DNA of 64,000 nt, from assembly GCA_013180625.2 (NCBI GenBank), contig SNVD02011457.1, positions 45,502-109,501 on the forward strand, written 5' to 3'. Shown here piece by piece: positions 33,669 to 45,659 of the stretch. Within the stretch, counting starts at the first letter, position 1; the number at the start of each line of letters is the position of its first letter. The notes below the pieces were generated by a model. The model ran no database searches. It had not been told where the DNA came from and worked only from the letters and a program-made list of their open reading frames with translations. Source of the stretch: Boswellia sacra (lineage: Eukaryota > Streptophyta > Magnoliopsida > Sapindales > Burseraceae). The translations under genes and the position numbers were made by a program.

Positions 33669-34632
33669 TATAATATATTTTTAATTTAAAGATAAATTAT
33701 TTAATATAAATATGTACTTGAATTTAAAAATATTTATTTTTTAAAATTTTAAATGAATTATTAAGTTAATTAATTCTATATTATATGTTAAATTTATGAT
33801 TACCAAGTTTCTAGTATACTTAATAATTATTCACTAAAAAAAATCTTATTTTACGTTTAAGATCAATTATGAAAACCTTGATAGTGTTGAAACATTAAAA
33901 ACATATATATAATGAAAAACGAAATTATAATTTGAGGAGATTTTTAGTAAATTATGAATTTCTAAAAATAAAATGTTTTAAAATTCTAAATAGGCTTGCA
34001 TTAAGGCTTGTAAATACTGATTTGGCTTGAATCGCAGTCCACCAATTGAGAAAGGACTAAGTAAATTATGAATTTGTAAGGATGGATGAGAACATCGAAA
34101 GAGACGTAAGAAGTCTTACTAAGATCAGTGCTTTGATGTTGCCATTAGATAAGGGAATTAAGTTCAAGTTCACCAAGCTCTTGAACGTTCAAAAGAACAT
34201 CGACCAGATCTTCAACTTCTTCACTACTGCTGCCAACTTTTAATGCTTCCCTGTGCTTCTTGTGTTCATTGATAATGTTTTCAATTATTCTGTTAGCTTC
34301 TTGATACAGCTTATCAACTCAAAATTTGACTCCACTTATGAATTGAAGCAATTTAATGGAAGGAAACATATCTTCAATATCAAAACCTGATGCCACTTTT
34401 CTGATTTCATCATTAATTGATATGATTGACTCTTGATCTTGTGTCGAACGCTGCCCTGGAAGTGACACTGAATATTAGTGAATCGACTTTCTCGATAAGG
34501 TTAATTGGTGATTCTGCTTCTAAAGCAATCCATTGAATGAGATTAGAGACCTCTTCCTCTCTTATTGATCTGAAAGTTTGGATTCATTTGGTGTTTAAAA
34601 GCTCCAACATGTAAATCTTTCATAGTTATCTC

Positions 34633-35579
34633 CAGAGGCGGACGAACGTTGCGACCCAGGGGGGCCCAGGCCCCTCCTGAAAAATTAAACTCTCTTTTAC
34701 CCCCTTAGGTTTTACTAGTTTCAAATACACCCTTTTATTGAAAAGTACCTAATTTAACTACACATTACTTTTTTTAATTTCTTTTTATTGCAGCCATTTG
34801 ACCACTGACCTCCACCACCTACCCTGTCTCCTACTACTCTTCTCCCCTGCGAATTGGTATAAAAGAAAAGACGAGGATAAATTTCTTCAAAAGCCAAACG
34901 AGTTTATATTTTATTATATTTAATATTTTACTCTTTATTTTATACATAAAATTTTAATCAAATTTTTAATGTTTTTCTCATGTAGTTTTCATGTTCATTT
35001 GTTGTCAATATCTTTTTTTTATTTGGCAGACAATCATATACCTTTTTTATAACAAGTGCAATTGAATACAAGATATATAACTAATTATCCTTCATTTCAA
35101 GTAAATTACATCACTATTTTAATTAATTTTTATTACTTTATTCTATCAATAAAATTTATGTAAATTTTATTAATGCTTATTTATTTATTTTGATTTATTC
35201 TTTGCTATAAATATTGTAAAGATTGAACTACGCAATCGAATAGGAGATGATTAGATAAACGATAGCTTGCTTGAATGCATTTAGAAAGATATTTTTGATA
35301 TAATAAGGTAATCATACAACATTTTCAAAGCCTGAAAACTCGTAGAAAACAATTATGACTTTGTATTTACTAAATTGTTGAACTATCATATTTTAATATT
35401 TTATATTTTGTTTTATTGTGCTAGAATTGATTTTAAGGGATAAGGTTCATATCCCGTATCTCTATGTATTTTTTTAATTTTTAATAAATTTTCTCTTTTT
35501 CATTGTTTATCAAAGAAATTATAAAAATTTAATAATACTAAAATGCCCCCCTTTTCACAAAATCCTGGGTCCGCCATTG
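34633..35579 (+). mobile_element. hAT element (copy 2) inserted in P450 exon 1
   Basis: 947 bp. It starts CAGAGGCGGACGAACGTTGC and ends CTGGGTCCGCCATTG. The 8-bp target duplications GTTATCTC (34,625-34,632) and GTTGTCTC (35,580-35,587) differ by one base and fit the hAT rule. It keeps the 5' non-coding end and about 140 bp of the transposase 3' end (near 35,210-35,345), so it is an internal-deletion derivative of the family of copy 1. It splits the P450 just after the GDYWRQ motif. Confidence 0.85.
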
Positions 35580-35965
35580 GTTGTCTCCAATAATCTCCGT
35601 ATGGTGAAAAGATTATATCATTAGAATTATATAAGATGACTTTGGACACAAGCATTTGAGGCCTTGATGCAAAGTTAATGCCATGGATTTTCATAACTTC
35701 TCTTGCGTATTCAGGGAAAGAAACAATGATTGTAGGAATTTCTCCAAGTTTTAGACGCATATTTCTCTACCCCATATTTCTCTAAATCTCTTAGTCTATG
35801 ATGGGGTAGAGAGCCAACAAGCTGGTGCATATTCCCAATGAGAGGTAACTTCCATGGCCCTGGAGGTGGATTTGAACTGTTATCATAATTGGGTTGGTAT
35901 CTCTTCCCTATTTTCAAGACCATGAACACAGAAAGAAGAAAGGTGAAAAGGACTATGAGCTCCAT

Positions 35966-37545
35966 GAGAAGGTTAATGGATGGTGAGGGATACTATGAAT
36001 ATGCATGTGTCAGTTCTTATCTAATTAGATTTTGTTGCCACCTCCAAAATGTTAATTTAAATCTTGTGAACACAAGAACAACTCCTTGTTATTGATTTTC
36101 TCCTTGGCCTATGCCTCCCTCATATCTTTTCGATGAGGTTGTTTACATCTAAAATTTCTATTTACATAAATTTTTTTCAAAGAAGCTTATTATTGAAACA
36201 GTATAAAGCAATAGAAAGTTATAAGAATAACAGGGTTTTATTAAATAAAGTAGTTGATTCAATTTAGTTTTTACACCATCTCTACACCCGTAAAATCTCC
36301 TTTCTTTTAAAAAGTTTTAAAGATAACTACATTACAATTCATTATGGGGAGAAAATTTCAATAGAGCATTATTTGCCTAATTTTATTCTTTATCTACAAT
36401 AGTTAAATTCATTATACATGATGACTTTGAATAAGAGCTTTAGTGTAGTTCATTTGGTGAAAGTAGAGATTGGGTCGATAAAAGTGATTTAAAGTCTTCA
36501 ACGTAAAATTTCTAGAAGATTCAATTACAAAATTAAGAAAGAAAATAATGATCACGAGCATGAAAATAAAGAGATGATTAATTAGTTCAGAAGAGAAGTT
36601 AGAAAAGTCTTATCACGTGATATGGTTAAAGAATACCTCCAATTAATTTTGCAACAAACATATTTTGAACTCAGAACATGTGAATAATACAAACTTCAAT
36701 TTAAATTATAAATATATTGACACGATATAATGTACAAGTGATATATATTCAAGATATTAGAGCTTGTAGACAAGCCACAAAAAACAAAAGATACCTCTTA
36801 CGATTCACAATACCTTAGTACTCACTTTTTAACTTTTTGCAACTTAGTACTTCTTTTATGACTCTAAAATTTTTACTTAAAATTTCTAGAAAATCCGATT
36901 GCAATGAAAGAAAAATAATGACGAGAATAGTGATAAAGAAGAAATGATTGGCTGGAAAGAGAAATTAGATAGTCTAATCGTGTGATTGTAAAGAACTCCT
37001 CCCATTAATTTTGCAATAAAAATTATTTCCTGTTGAGCCCACGACGGGGGAACTTATACAAAATTACAAATGCATTTGTACAAAATAATGGTATAAGTGA
37101 ATTATACTAGGTGATTTATGCTAGCATGTTTGATGAACCATATAGGATTATATTAATTTGTTGGGATTGAATTGTATTGGATGAGATTGGATATGATTGA
37201 ATAATTTATAGTATAATGTTGTGTTTGGTTTAATGTTGAATCACATGGAATTGTATAAAATAACAAATTCAAATACTATCACTGAATTGATTTAAAACAC
37301 TTTTAAAAAATTAATTAAAAAATAAAAGTTATGTTATCCTAATAAATATTCATTTTTTTTGTTATTATTAAAAATAAATATGAGAAATGTTTAATTAAAT
37401 ATTACAAATATTTAAATAAATATTTAATAAATTATCTTGATTAATTTTAAATATATAATTATTTTAATTAAAACATTATTTAATTTAAATAATATATTTA
37501 GGTGATTTTAAGTAAAGAGTTGACTTTTACATCATAAAAAATTAG
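35966..37545. other. Region between divergent P450 pseudogenes, with a duplicated segment
   Basis: No gene. Two degenerate copies of a segment of about 165 bp lie in direct orientation at about 36,507-36,671 and 36,878-37,040. Both run from AAAATTTCTAGAA to CCAATTAATTTTGCAA or CCATTAATTTTGCAA. The 5' part next to 35,965 would have been the promoter of P450 pseudogene 1. A motif GTTGTGTTTGGTTTAATG at 37,220 resembles the ends of short DNA elements. Confidence 0.4.
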
Positions 37546-39270
37546 GGATGGGCATTTGACTCGATGGATCCAAAGCCTAGTGAGACCCGCCGCCCCATTG
37601 ATGTTTAGGAGCACGTCTAGATTTGAAAATGTGCTACCTTGCATGGGGCTGGTTCGGGTTTGCATCTCGCACCAAACCCTATGGAACCTGCCCCACCTTG
37701 CACAATATAAGTATTAGGACTTATAGGAATTAGTAAGGATGATTTAGATAATTTTTAATATATATATGGGTTTCTCAGAATTTGACAAAATATACAAAAA
37801 CTTGTGACCCTAATCTCTTAAATCTCTAACCCTGATGAAAACCCTTCCCTCCTCCTCCTCTACTCCACCATTGCTGCCGCTTGTTGCCTCACTCATGACC
37901 GCCTCCACCCTTCTCGCGCTCAGCTCGCCTCCACCTTCACCAATCGCTGCTCGCCACCAGGGCTACACCCTCCTTTGTCATCCCTTCAGCTTCGCCAGGC
38001 CACCTATCACTTAGGTTTGTCTCTCTCCCTCTCTTTTGCTTTAATTTCTTTCCTTTTTCGTTTAATTTGTCTGATTTGGTCAATACACATATTAAAACAA
38101 AATATAATGATTAGATTGAATATGATTTATAAAAAAGGGGTCAAATTGATTGATTTTTTTAAAAAGCATTGGCGAAGAAGACGGTAGAAGATGCTAGCAA
38201 CTTGAAAGGTTAGCTGATTTACTTGCATTGGATATATATTTATTTATGAGATTACATTAGATTCAATTAGATTGAATATGATTTAAAATTATTGATTTGG
38301 AGGTTGTGGCTTTGAGGTTTTCGTGTTAGTAGACAAGTAAAAAAAAATTGAAATGGTTCAATTCAGAATTGAAATAATTGGTTCAATTATTTCTCATGGC
38401 TCGCCTCTCTTATTTGTTGTGATTTCTCTATTAATTGAATTTAGTTCAAGATCAAATTGGATTACTTTAGTTAGAGCTAACAAATTGAAAAAAATAAACA
38501 CAACTGTAAAATACATTATTAATTTTTTGGCATATACTGAATATGAGGCAGTGCCATTATATTCTCAAAATCAAAATCGTATATTGAATATGAGGCAGTA
38601 CTCTATATATATATATATATATATACATTTATTTATTTCATTTCCATTTTTATTTATTAACTTGGTGATTTTATTTCCAGGTATAATTTCCTCGAGAAGA
38701 GATAGTTGGCGGGGAGCCAAGAAGGAAATTTAGTGACATTTTTGTGAGGAATGAGGATGTTTCATTCAAGTGTTAAATGAAGCTATTGACATCTTGAGTA
38801 CTGTTAGTTAATTAGTACTATTTGTTGTTTACTTGATAAATTCAAGTTGGTATTATAATATTTTTTTTTTGCAAGTATATTATACTTACCTATTTATTGA
38901 TTTGATTAGGTAAATTTTTTTTTGTTGGTATTGTTAGTTGAATTGTTGTTTATTTGATAATTAGAATCATATTTAATGGAATAATTTTGAGAAATATATT
39001 AAAAAATTAATATATGAGAGGGGCTGGGCCGAGTCGGTACATATATATTGAAATTTTTTTTGTCCCGTTCGTCCCAGTTCCAACCCTCTACAAAACTATG
39101 GGTGTGGTATAACGCAATACATCATTTCTCTAAATAGTTTCATTTTACACCATTCTTTGCTATCAAGTCAGAATTCCACCCAAACACAATTTAAGAATTT
39201 AATGTTGTACTTCACAACACTAACCCGTGCAACAAATGCACCCTTATTGTACACTGGGGCTAGAGACGGC
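37546..39270. other. Possible non-autonomous DNA element with exon-like stretch
   Basis: The left side has GGGATGGGCATTTGACTCGA and GAGACCCGCCGCCCC. The right side has GGGCTGGGCCGAGTCGG (39,015) and GTCCCGTTCGTCCCAGTTCC (39,065). These are G/C-rich edge motifs of a kind common in plant DNA elements, but I could not prove inverted ends or a target duplication. At 37,830-38,010 a C-rich, exon-like stretch starts MKTLPSSSSSTPPLLPLVAS and is followed by a candidate splice donor (TAG|GTTTGT, 38,012). I do not recognise it. A (TA)n run lies near 38,604-38,625. Confidence 0.3.
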
Positions 39271-39937
39271 AAAAGTATTTTTATAAGTGTTTTTTATTTG
39301 ATAATATTTATTTTGTAATTAAGGTGTTAATTTTTATTTTTACTTAGCATTTTTATAATTTTTTTTACTCCAATAACAACAAATAATCGTTGTTGTTGTT
39401 GCTGTTACTATTATTTGTGTCATTTAAATATTGAACACTTTTAACATAAATATAATTATTAATCTTGTCGAGTATCCTAAAGATGAACTTGAGACGAATA
39501 CAATTAGGGTCGACAATAACCCAATAATTTCTTGGTGTATCAAAAATTGCCACCTCGTAAGTTGGCTCTATTATACTTCAAAAATAGAATTCATCTATTA
39601 TTGGTGGAGAGAGAAATCACTATATGTGATATAGTTGGTAATAAGAGAAAGCCTAAGGTTTGGATGCATGTAAAATGTGGGGAGATTTGAAAGCTAAAAT
39701 ATTATGGAAGTTTTCTTATGTTGTTTTCACAAACTAAAGTTACTTAAAGCCTAATTATTCTGGTTTTTCCAAGTAGAGCTTATAGAAGTAAATATTATTA
39801 GAGTAAAGCCTCTCATTAAGATAGAGATTTATTAAAAAGTTATTAGTTGTTGTATTTTTTAAAATTGATTTAACTAAAAGGTGTTTTGCGTTATAAAGAA
39901 CGAATGAGATTTAAAATTAGATAAGGTTATTATTAAT

Positions 39938-40337
39938 GAGCACGACTACATCTACAACCAACTCCTTGAGTTACCAAATTTTCACTGAAGTAAAACAAAG
40001 AAAAGAAAGAAAAGAGCAATGCTATGTTTACAACCAAAATCTATAATCAAATCCTTATAACCTGAGTTGGCACAAATTTACTGAGGAAGTAAAAACAAAA
40101 ATAAATAATGGAAGTTATAATCCGTGACATGATGATTAAATCTTCAATTAGATTTTGCCAACTCAAGTTGTAAAGAAGGTCAATTATAAATGGGTTATAG
40201 GTATAATATTATTCAAAATAAAAATAAATAAAGGAAACTGCATTGTATAACATGGTAATTATCTCTGCTTAAGATTTTGCTAACTTAAATTGTAAGGAGT
40301 TAGTTATAAATTTAGGTTGTAGATGTACAATTATTCA
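39938..40337. mobile_element. MITE interrupted by a second copy of its own family
   Basis: The outer arms start GAGCACGACTACATCTACAA and, read inward from the right end, GAATAATTGTACATCTACAA. Within the A-rich middle sits an inner element, 40,014-40,214, with arms GAGCAATGCTATGTTTACAA and (inward from the right) GAATAATATTATACCTATAA. Both have CTTA/GAGTTGGCA-type subterminal text. The shared ends show one family nested in itself. Target duplications are not clear in this A-rich DNA. No coding capacity. Confidence 0.55.
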
Positions 40338-40744
40338 TCTTTAATATTTCAAGAATTTTAAAAGCTAAAAAATAGCTTCTACCAAAAGCCTTAATTTTAG
40401 TCCTTTTTTTATGCAAGACATAAAATTATTTTTTTAATCATCTACGAGCTTTTCTTATGTGTGACAACCAAATAACGTGAAATAAAGCTAGAAAAGTTTT
40501 TAACATTAAAAAATCTTTTTTTGGCTAGTAGTCAAACCCAAACAAGTGCCTGAAAATACAGAAAACAAAAAGAGAATCAAATCTCCACAAAATCATTAAA
40601 AAAAACTTGTTTCTTGTCATATTTGTTAACATCGAATTATAACAAATTTATCATAATTCCCAATTTTTTTTTTTTTGGTTGCTTGAATGATATCAATTTT
40701 TTCACATAATGTTACAACACACTTTGACAATAATTGTTAGTAAA

Positions 40745-42640
40745 TAGCGAAGCCCTCTTCACCTTTCTTCTTTCTGTGTTCATGGTCCTGACAATAGTGA
40801 AAGTCATCCAAACCCAACGATAACATTTCAAATCTACCCCCAAGGCAATGGAACTCTCATTGGAAATATACACCAACTTTGTTGGCTCTATTCCTCATTG
40901 TATGGTCTGAGCGACTTGGGCCAAGAAAAATGGAGCCTTTGTGCACCTACAACTTAGTGAAATTTCTACTACTATTGTTTTTTTGCCTGAATTTGCGAGA
41001 GAAGTTAATGAAAACACATCACATTACCTTTGCATCAACTCCTCAGATGATCGCATCAAAAGTGATCTTTTAATTATGATTATAGTGTTACAAACTTTTC
41101 ACTATATGGAGATTATTGGAGAAATTTATGAAAGATTTGTTCCTTGGAGCTTTTAAGAACGAAACAAGTTCAATCTTCTAGATCAATAAGAGAGGAAGAT
41201 GTCTCTAATCTCATTCGGATTGCTTCAAAAACAGAATCACCAATTAACCTTTCCCAGAAAGTCAACTTACTACATCGCTTCGCGGGTAGGTTATGCGAGA
41301 AAAACAAAGATCAAGAATCATTTATATAAGTTATTGACAAAACTACGCAAGTGGCATCAAGGTTTCATATTTCAATTTTTTTTCTTCCATTTAATTACTT
41401 CAATTGATAAGTGGAATCAAGGCTCCGGTAGATAAGTTGCATCAACAAGCTAACCGAATAATTGAAAACATTATCAATGAACACAAGAAGCATATGGAAT
41501 TAATAAATGTCGACAGGAGTGAAGAAGTTGATGATCTGGTCGATGTTCTTTTGAATGTTTAAGAGCTTGGTGAACTTGAACTTTCCTTAACTATAGAAAA
41601 CATCAAAGCAATTATATTGATAAGTACTTTTACTCCTTAGTTTTTTGATATTCTCGGCCATTCTCGCAATTTCATAATTTAGTTATCTATTTTCCAATAG
41701 GTAAAGTGAAATTCAAACCAAACTAGAATACAAAGAATCTAATGCCATGTTTGTCTTTCATTTACTTTTGTTTTACTTATTTGTTGTCCAAATACTTTAA
41801 CTCAAGTTAGATCTTTATCCAATAACTAAAACATTTAGGTCAAATGGTTATTTTCTATTCCCTTATATTCAAATGCCTTCGATGGATTGAAGTAAATATG
41901 AAATCATTAAGAATTGAACCTTAGATAACAAATTCTTATGTGAATATAAGACCTCTTTTCAAGACATTTTTGGTGCTGGTGGTGAGACATCTTCCATAAT
42001 TGTAAATTGGGCAATGTATGAAATTATTAAAAATTCAAGACTACTTATGGAAAAAGGCACAAGCTGAGGTGAGGGAAATACTTAACAGGAAGGGCAAGAT
42101 TGATTAATGAAATTCTTAAAGCTAGTTATAAAAGAGACTTTGAGACTAAATCCTCCAATTCCTTTGTTAATTTCCAAGAGAATGTGGAGCAAAATACGTG
42201 ACTAAAGGATTTGACATAGCTATTAAAACAAAAGTCTTTGTAAATGTAGGGCCAATTGGAAGAGATCCTGAATATTGGACAAACCCTAAGAGCTTTGTTC
42301 TAGAGAGGCTCCTTGATAGCTCACTCAACTACAAACGGACTAATTTTGAGTACTATATCCCATCTAGTGTTGGTAGGATGATATGCCTAGGAATGTCATT
42401 TGGTTTGGCAAATGTTGAACTTCCACTTGCAATGTTGTTGTATCATTTTGATTGGTAACTTCCTCATAAAGATGAAGCATGAAGATTTGGACATGTCTGA
42501 GATCTTTGGTGTGACAGCTAAAAGTAATGACGATCACTGTTTTATACTTGCTTCTTATTATCCCCTTGTGACTATGTACACTCGAAAGGAACCAATAGTT
42601 GCTATCCTTTCAGAAATTGATCTCCTAATACCAATAATGT
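40745..42640 (+). pseudogene. CYP71D-like cytochrome P450 pseudogene 2
   Basis: Plus strand, opposite to the other P450 copies. The exon 1 text begins near 40,765 with FLSVFMVLTI, but the start codon and first residues are not clear. The [12 protein letters not shown] region is shifted (near 40,835-40,870), then LQLSEISTTIVFLPEFAREV and HHITFASTPQMIASKVI are readable in alternating frames. RTKQVQSSRSIREEDVSNLI follows at 41,150. The intron starts near 41,620. Exon 2 (about 41,958-42,460) keeps [28 protein letters not shown], a damaged haem loop SSVGRMICLGMSFG (the Cys is present) and [17 protein letters not shown] followed by a stop. Many frameshifts and stops make it a clear pseudogene. It is closest in text to pseudogene 1. 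Confidence 0.85.
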
Positions 42641-42706
42641 AATAATCTTTGTTTGAGTGGAAAATAAAACACAACGTTATTAAGGAAAAGTGAATCCTCC
42701 TTTTTG

Positions 42707-43035
42707 AAGGATTTCGAGTAGGAATTGTAAACTGTCGTTAGGCTATTAGGTACAGAGAGGGTAATTACATAATTATTGGATATTGGCAATTTGTATAAAA
42801 GGGGTATTTATAATATATCAATAGGTATCACCAAGCGTTATTACACACTTATGAACAGTCATCAGACATATCCATCCAATTTGCAGATAACAAGAATTAA
42901 CAAAGGTATTGTAGTTATTTGCAATAACTCCTTCATTTGTATCTTGTAGAAGAGACATATCCTTCTATATGACATGTTACACCATATTTACAGTGAACCC
43001 TTCTACATAGAACCCTAAATGTCACCTATATATGA
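42707..43035 (-). repeat. 3' LTR of the inverted copia element, tip missing
   Basis: Matches 52,054 to about 52,390: compare AGGATTTCGAGTAGGAATTG with AGGATTTTGAGTAGGAACTG, and GTCACCTATATATG in both. It breaks off within CTATATATG; the missing bases (TAGTATTTGTGATCTAATAT) are found at 45,426-45,446 on the other strand. Confidence 0.75.
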
Positions 43036-43039
43036 ACTT

Positions 43040-44835
43040 TGGCGAGGTGTCATACCTAATTTATCTCATCTTTGCATTAATGCACAAGTGTTGATTCCTA
43101 AACCCTTACGAAATAAATTAAGTTATAAAACTTGGGATGATAAATTTATAAAGTATTCAGATAGTAGTAGATAATCATCTTTATCATCCTGATAAGGGAT
43201 TCATTGAAAGTCGTGATGTTTTTCATGAATCACCTAATGTTGTCATTTCTCTCATTTTCCTCTATTTTTAAAAATTGATGATAATACCCCTCAATCTCCA
43301 TCCTTATATGATGTGACTTATCTCTAGTACTTGTACAATCCAAAGGGAGCAAACATAAACGTGAGCCATCCACAAGATTGTGAGATCATTACATCTTTAA
43401 TTTAGATGAGGTAAATCCCATATATGACGATCTTGGATCTTATTCTATGGCGATGTCTCAATCAGATTCTAAAGAGTGGGAAAAAGCCATGATTGATGAG
43501 TTAGAATCCACTGAGAAAAATCAACTCTAGGAATTAGTTGATTTACCCAAAGGCAGAACCTATAGGTTGCAAATAGGTTCTCAAAAAGAAATTAAATATA
43601 GATGTAGGCCTTGATAGATATAAGGCAAGACTTATAGCTAAAGGTTATACATAACAACCTGGTATTGATTTTGTTGACACTTATTCGCCAGTGGCAAAGT
43701 GCACATCAGTTAGGATACTCATGTCGATAATTGTAAGGACGGATCATGAATTGCATCAATTAGATGTCAAAACAACTTTCTTAAATGGTGAATTGAAGGA
43801 AGACATTTATATGATCCAACCAAATGGTTTGTGGTTATAAGACATGAGGACAATCTCTACAGGTTAAAGAAGTCTCTTTATAGACTGAAACAATCATCTG
43901 TGTAGTGATATTTAAAATTCCATGAAGCAATTTTGGAATTAGGATACCAAATGAATCCATTAGATCATTGTGTATACAATTGGAATTGCTAAGATAAGTT
44001 TTTTATCTTATCACTGTATGTTGATGACATTCCGTGAGCTAGTAATTGCAATGATATGATAAGTCAGACAAAATCATATCTTAATTCTCGTTTTGAGAAG
44101 AAAGACATGGGAGAAGCCTCCTATGTTTTGGGCATCGAAATTACATGAGATAGAAAATCCAAGTGATTATATCTAGATCAAGCAAATTATCTAGATAAAA
44201 TACTTAAGCATTTTAACATAGTAAAATGTAAGCCGTTGAGTAAATTTTTGTGCAAGTCCACAACTCTAAAGAGGAATTAAAAGTAAAGAGGAATTAAAGA
44301 GATACAAAATGTTCCTTATGAACAAGCAATTGGAAGTTTGATGTATGTAATGACTGGCACAAGGCCAGATATATGTCATAAAGTGGGAGTAGTAAGTAGA
44401 TATCAATCAACCCCCAATAAAGCACATTGGCAAGCAGTCAAAAGGATTAAGAGATATCTAAAGGGCACACAATTGTATGAAACTATATTTTGGTTTAAGT
44501 GATCTTAAACTTGTTGTCTATTGTGATACAGATTTTGCAGGTGATTTAGATGATAGAAAGTCAACAAGTGTAATACTTTCCTATTTGGAGGAACTGCACT
44601 TGGCTTAGTAAGAAACAGAGTTGTGTTGCAAAGTCTACCATGAAGGTTGAATATATTTCTTGTAGCACAGTGGCAGGTATTGTAGTATGGGCTAAACGGT
44701 TTATTGAAAGCTTACAATTAGATTTACTTGTCAAACCAGTCAATGTGTTTTGTGACAATATATCCAAGCTATGGTGGAGAGGGAAGAAACTAAAGTCAAC
44801 TATTTGCCCTCGAGTAAGATAGTGGCTAATCCTAT
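43040..44835 (+). pseudogene. copia RT-RNase H pseudogene (inverted segment)
   Basis: Plus strand. It starts with the end of the integrase-to-RT linker (HPDKGFIESRDVFHE near 43,190). RT remnants follow: EWEKAMIDELES, VDTYSPVAK, HQLDVKTTFLNGELKEDIYM (43,750-43,815) and LSLYVDDI (near 44,020), the copia catalytic loop. At 44,340-44,470 MTGTRPDICHKVGVVSRYQS and HWQAVKRIKRYLKGTQ mark the RT-RNase H junction. RNase H is readable to about 44,830. Stops and frameshifts are frequent. The rest, to 45,420, is the element's 3' non-coding part, ending in a PPT (AAGTGGGAG). Confidence 0.8.
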
Positions 44836-45422
44836 AACCAAAGGATTATCTCTGGATAAGTTTAGAGAGTATGTGACTACAATGGGTTTGAAAATCATCT
44901 AGATGTGTAGTCAAACATGCGATATGAAGATAGTATTGTAAATATCTTAGGGATGCTTGAGATTAACAATAATATAACTTTATCTTATTTTTAATTGTTG
45001 GTTGAATAAAAGATGTAGAAAACTTGGGAGATAACAAGAATTATAGTAGATTTGTAGAATGTAATATCTGTTTTGTGCATCTAGAATGGTCTATATAGCA
45101 TCGTGCTTGTAGTGTAAAGTCATCAATAAGGTATATTAAGGAAAACCTCAAGATAAGAAGAAGTACTTGATCTAAATTTTGGACGCAAGTCAATTTTTTT
45201 TTTTGGCTGAAATTGCCAATTGTAATTAGGTACGGATCGTATTTTCTAATTCAAGAGAATTGGTCGCACTTTACTTTATGTAAAGAGAAGTTGTCTGATA
45301 AAGAAAATTCAGATGCGATCAGTTATGGTTGAAATTCATGGGCACGTAACAAGAAGGTAACCTTATTCTGATGTCAGTTTGAGAAGTCAAACTAGTTATA
45401 TATAATTAGATCAAGTGGGAGT

Positions 45423-45456
45423 TTTTAGTATTTGTGATCTAATATATATATATATT
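45423..45456 (+). repeat. Detached tip of the copia 3' LTR
   Basis: TAGTATTTGTGATCTAATAT right after the PPT equals the LTR start as read on the minus strand from 52,410. It continues into (TA)n and then stops. It is the part missing from the LTR at 42,707-43,035 and shows that the RT segment was flipped together with its LTR tip. Confidence 0.7.
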
Positions 45457-45659
45457 ATTTGCGCGCTGGTTGCCTCTACATATTTACTGTTTGTTTGGGC
45501 CTTTGGCTCTTTGTTCTGTTTGTTTTGTTTAGGACATTTGGGCTTTTATTTTTTCCTTTTGGACTTGTGAGTATTAGGTACTCTTATTGGGGTATACCCC
45601 TCGTATCTTGTACTTTCGTTTTTCTTTTTATGTGAATAGTGATTTTTTCAAAAAAAAAA
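45457..45659 (+). mobile_element. 5'-truncated LINE tail
   Basis: About 200 bp with the look of a plant L1-type LINE 3' end: GGGCCTTTGGCTC, then GGTATACCCCTCGTATCTTG, then TTTATGTGAATAGTG, and a poly-A run at 45,650-45,659. No coding part is left. It sits at the junction between the inverted RT segment and the integrase. Confidence 0.55.

Larger units (their letters stand above)
31727..35965 (-). pseudogene. CYP71D-like cytochrome P450 pseudogene 1
   Basis: Membrane-bound, haem-thiolate monooxygenase of the CYP71 family by descent, now dead. Exon 1 runs from the ATG at 35,965 to 34,120 and exon 2 from 32,349 to 31,727, with a GT-AG intron at the same place as in the intact copy. The N-terminus MELIVLFTFLLSVFMVLKIG is an ER anchor, followed by [17 protein letters not shown]. 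Exon 2 keeps DIFGAGGE (I-helix), [13 protein letters not shown] (K-helix ExxR), DPERF and [10 protein letters not shown] (haem loop; the second Gly is Cys but the haem Cys remains). Lesions: a frameshift near 35,770, a hAT insertion at 34,633-35,579, further stops in exon 1 and a frameshift near 31,790 before the end IPAPYRPLPIA. The intron carries a solo LTR (32,787-33,668). Confidence 0.9.
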
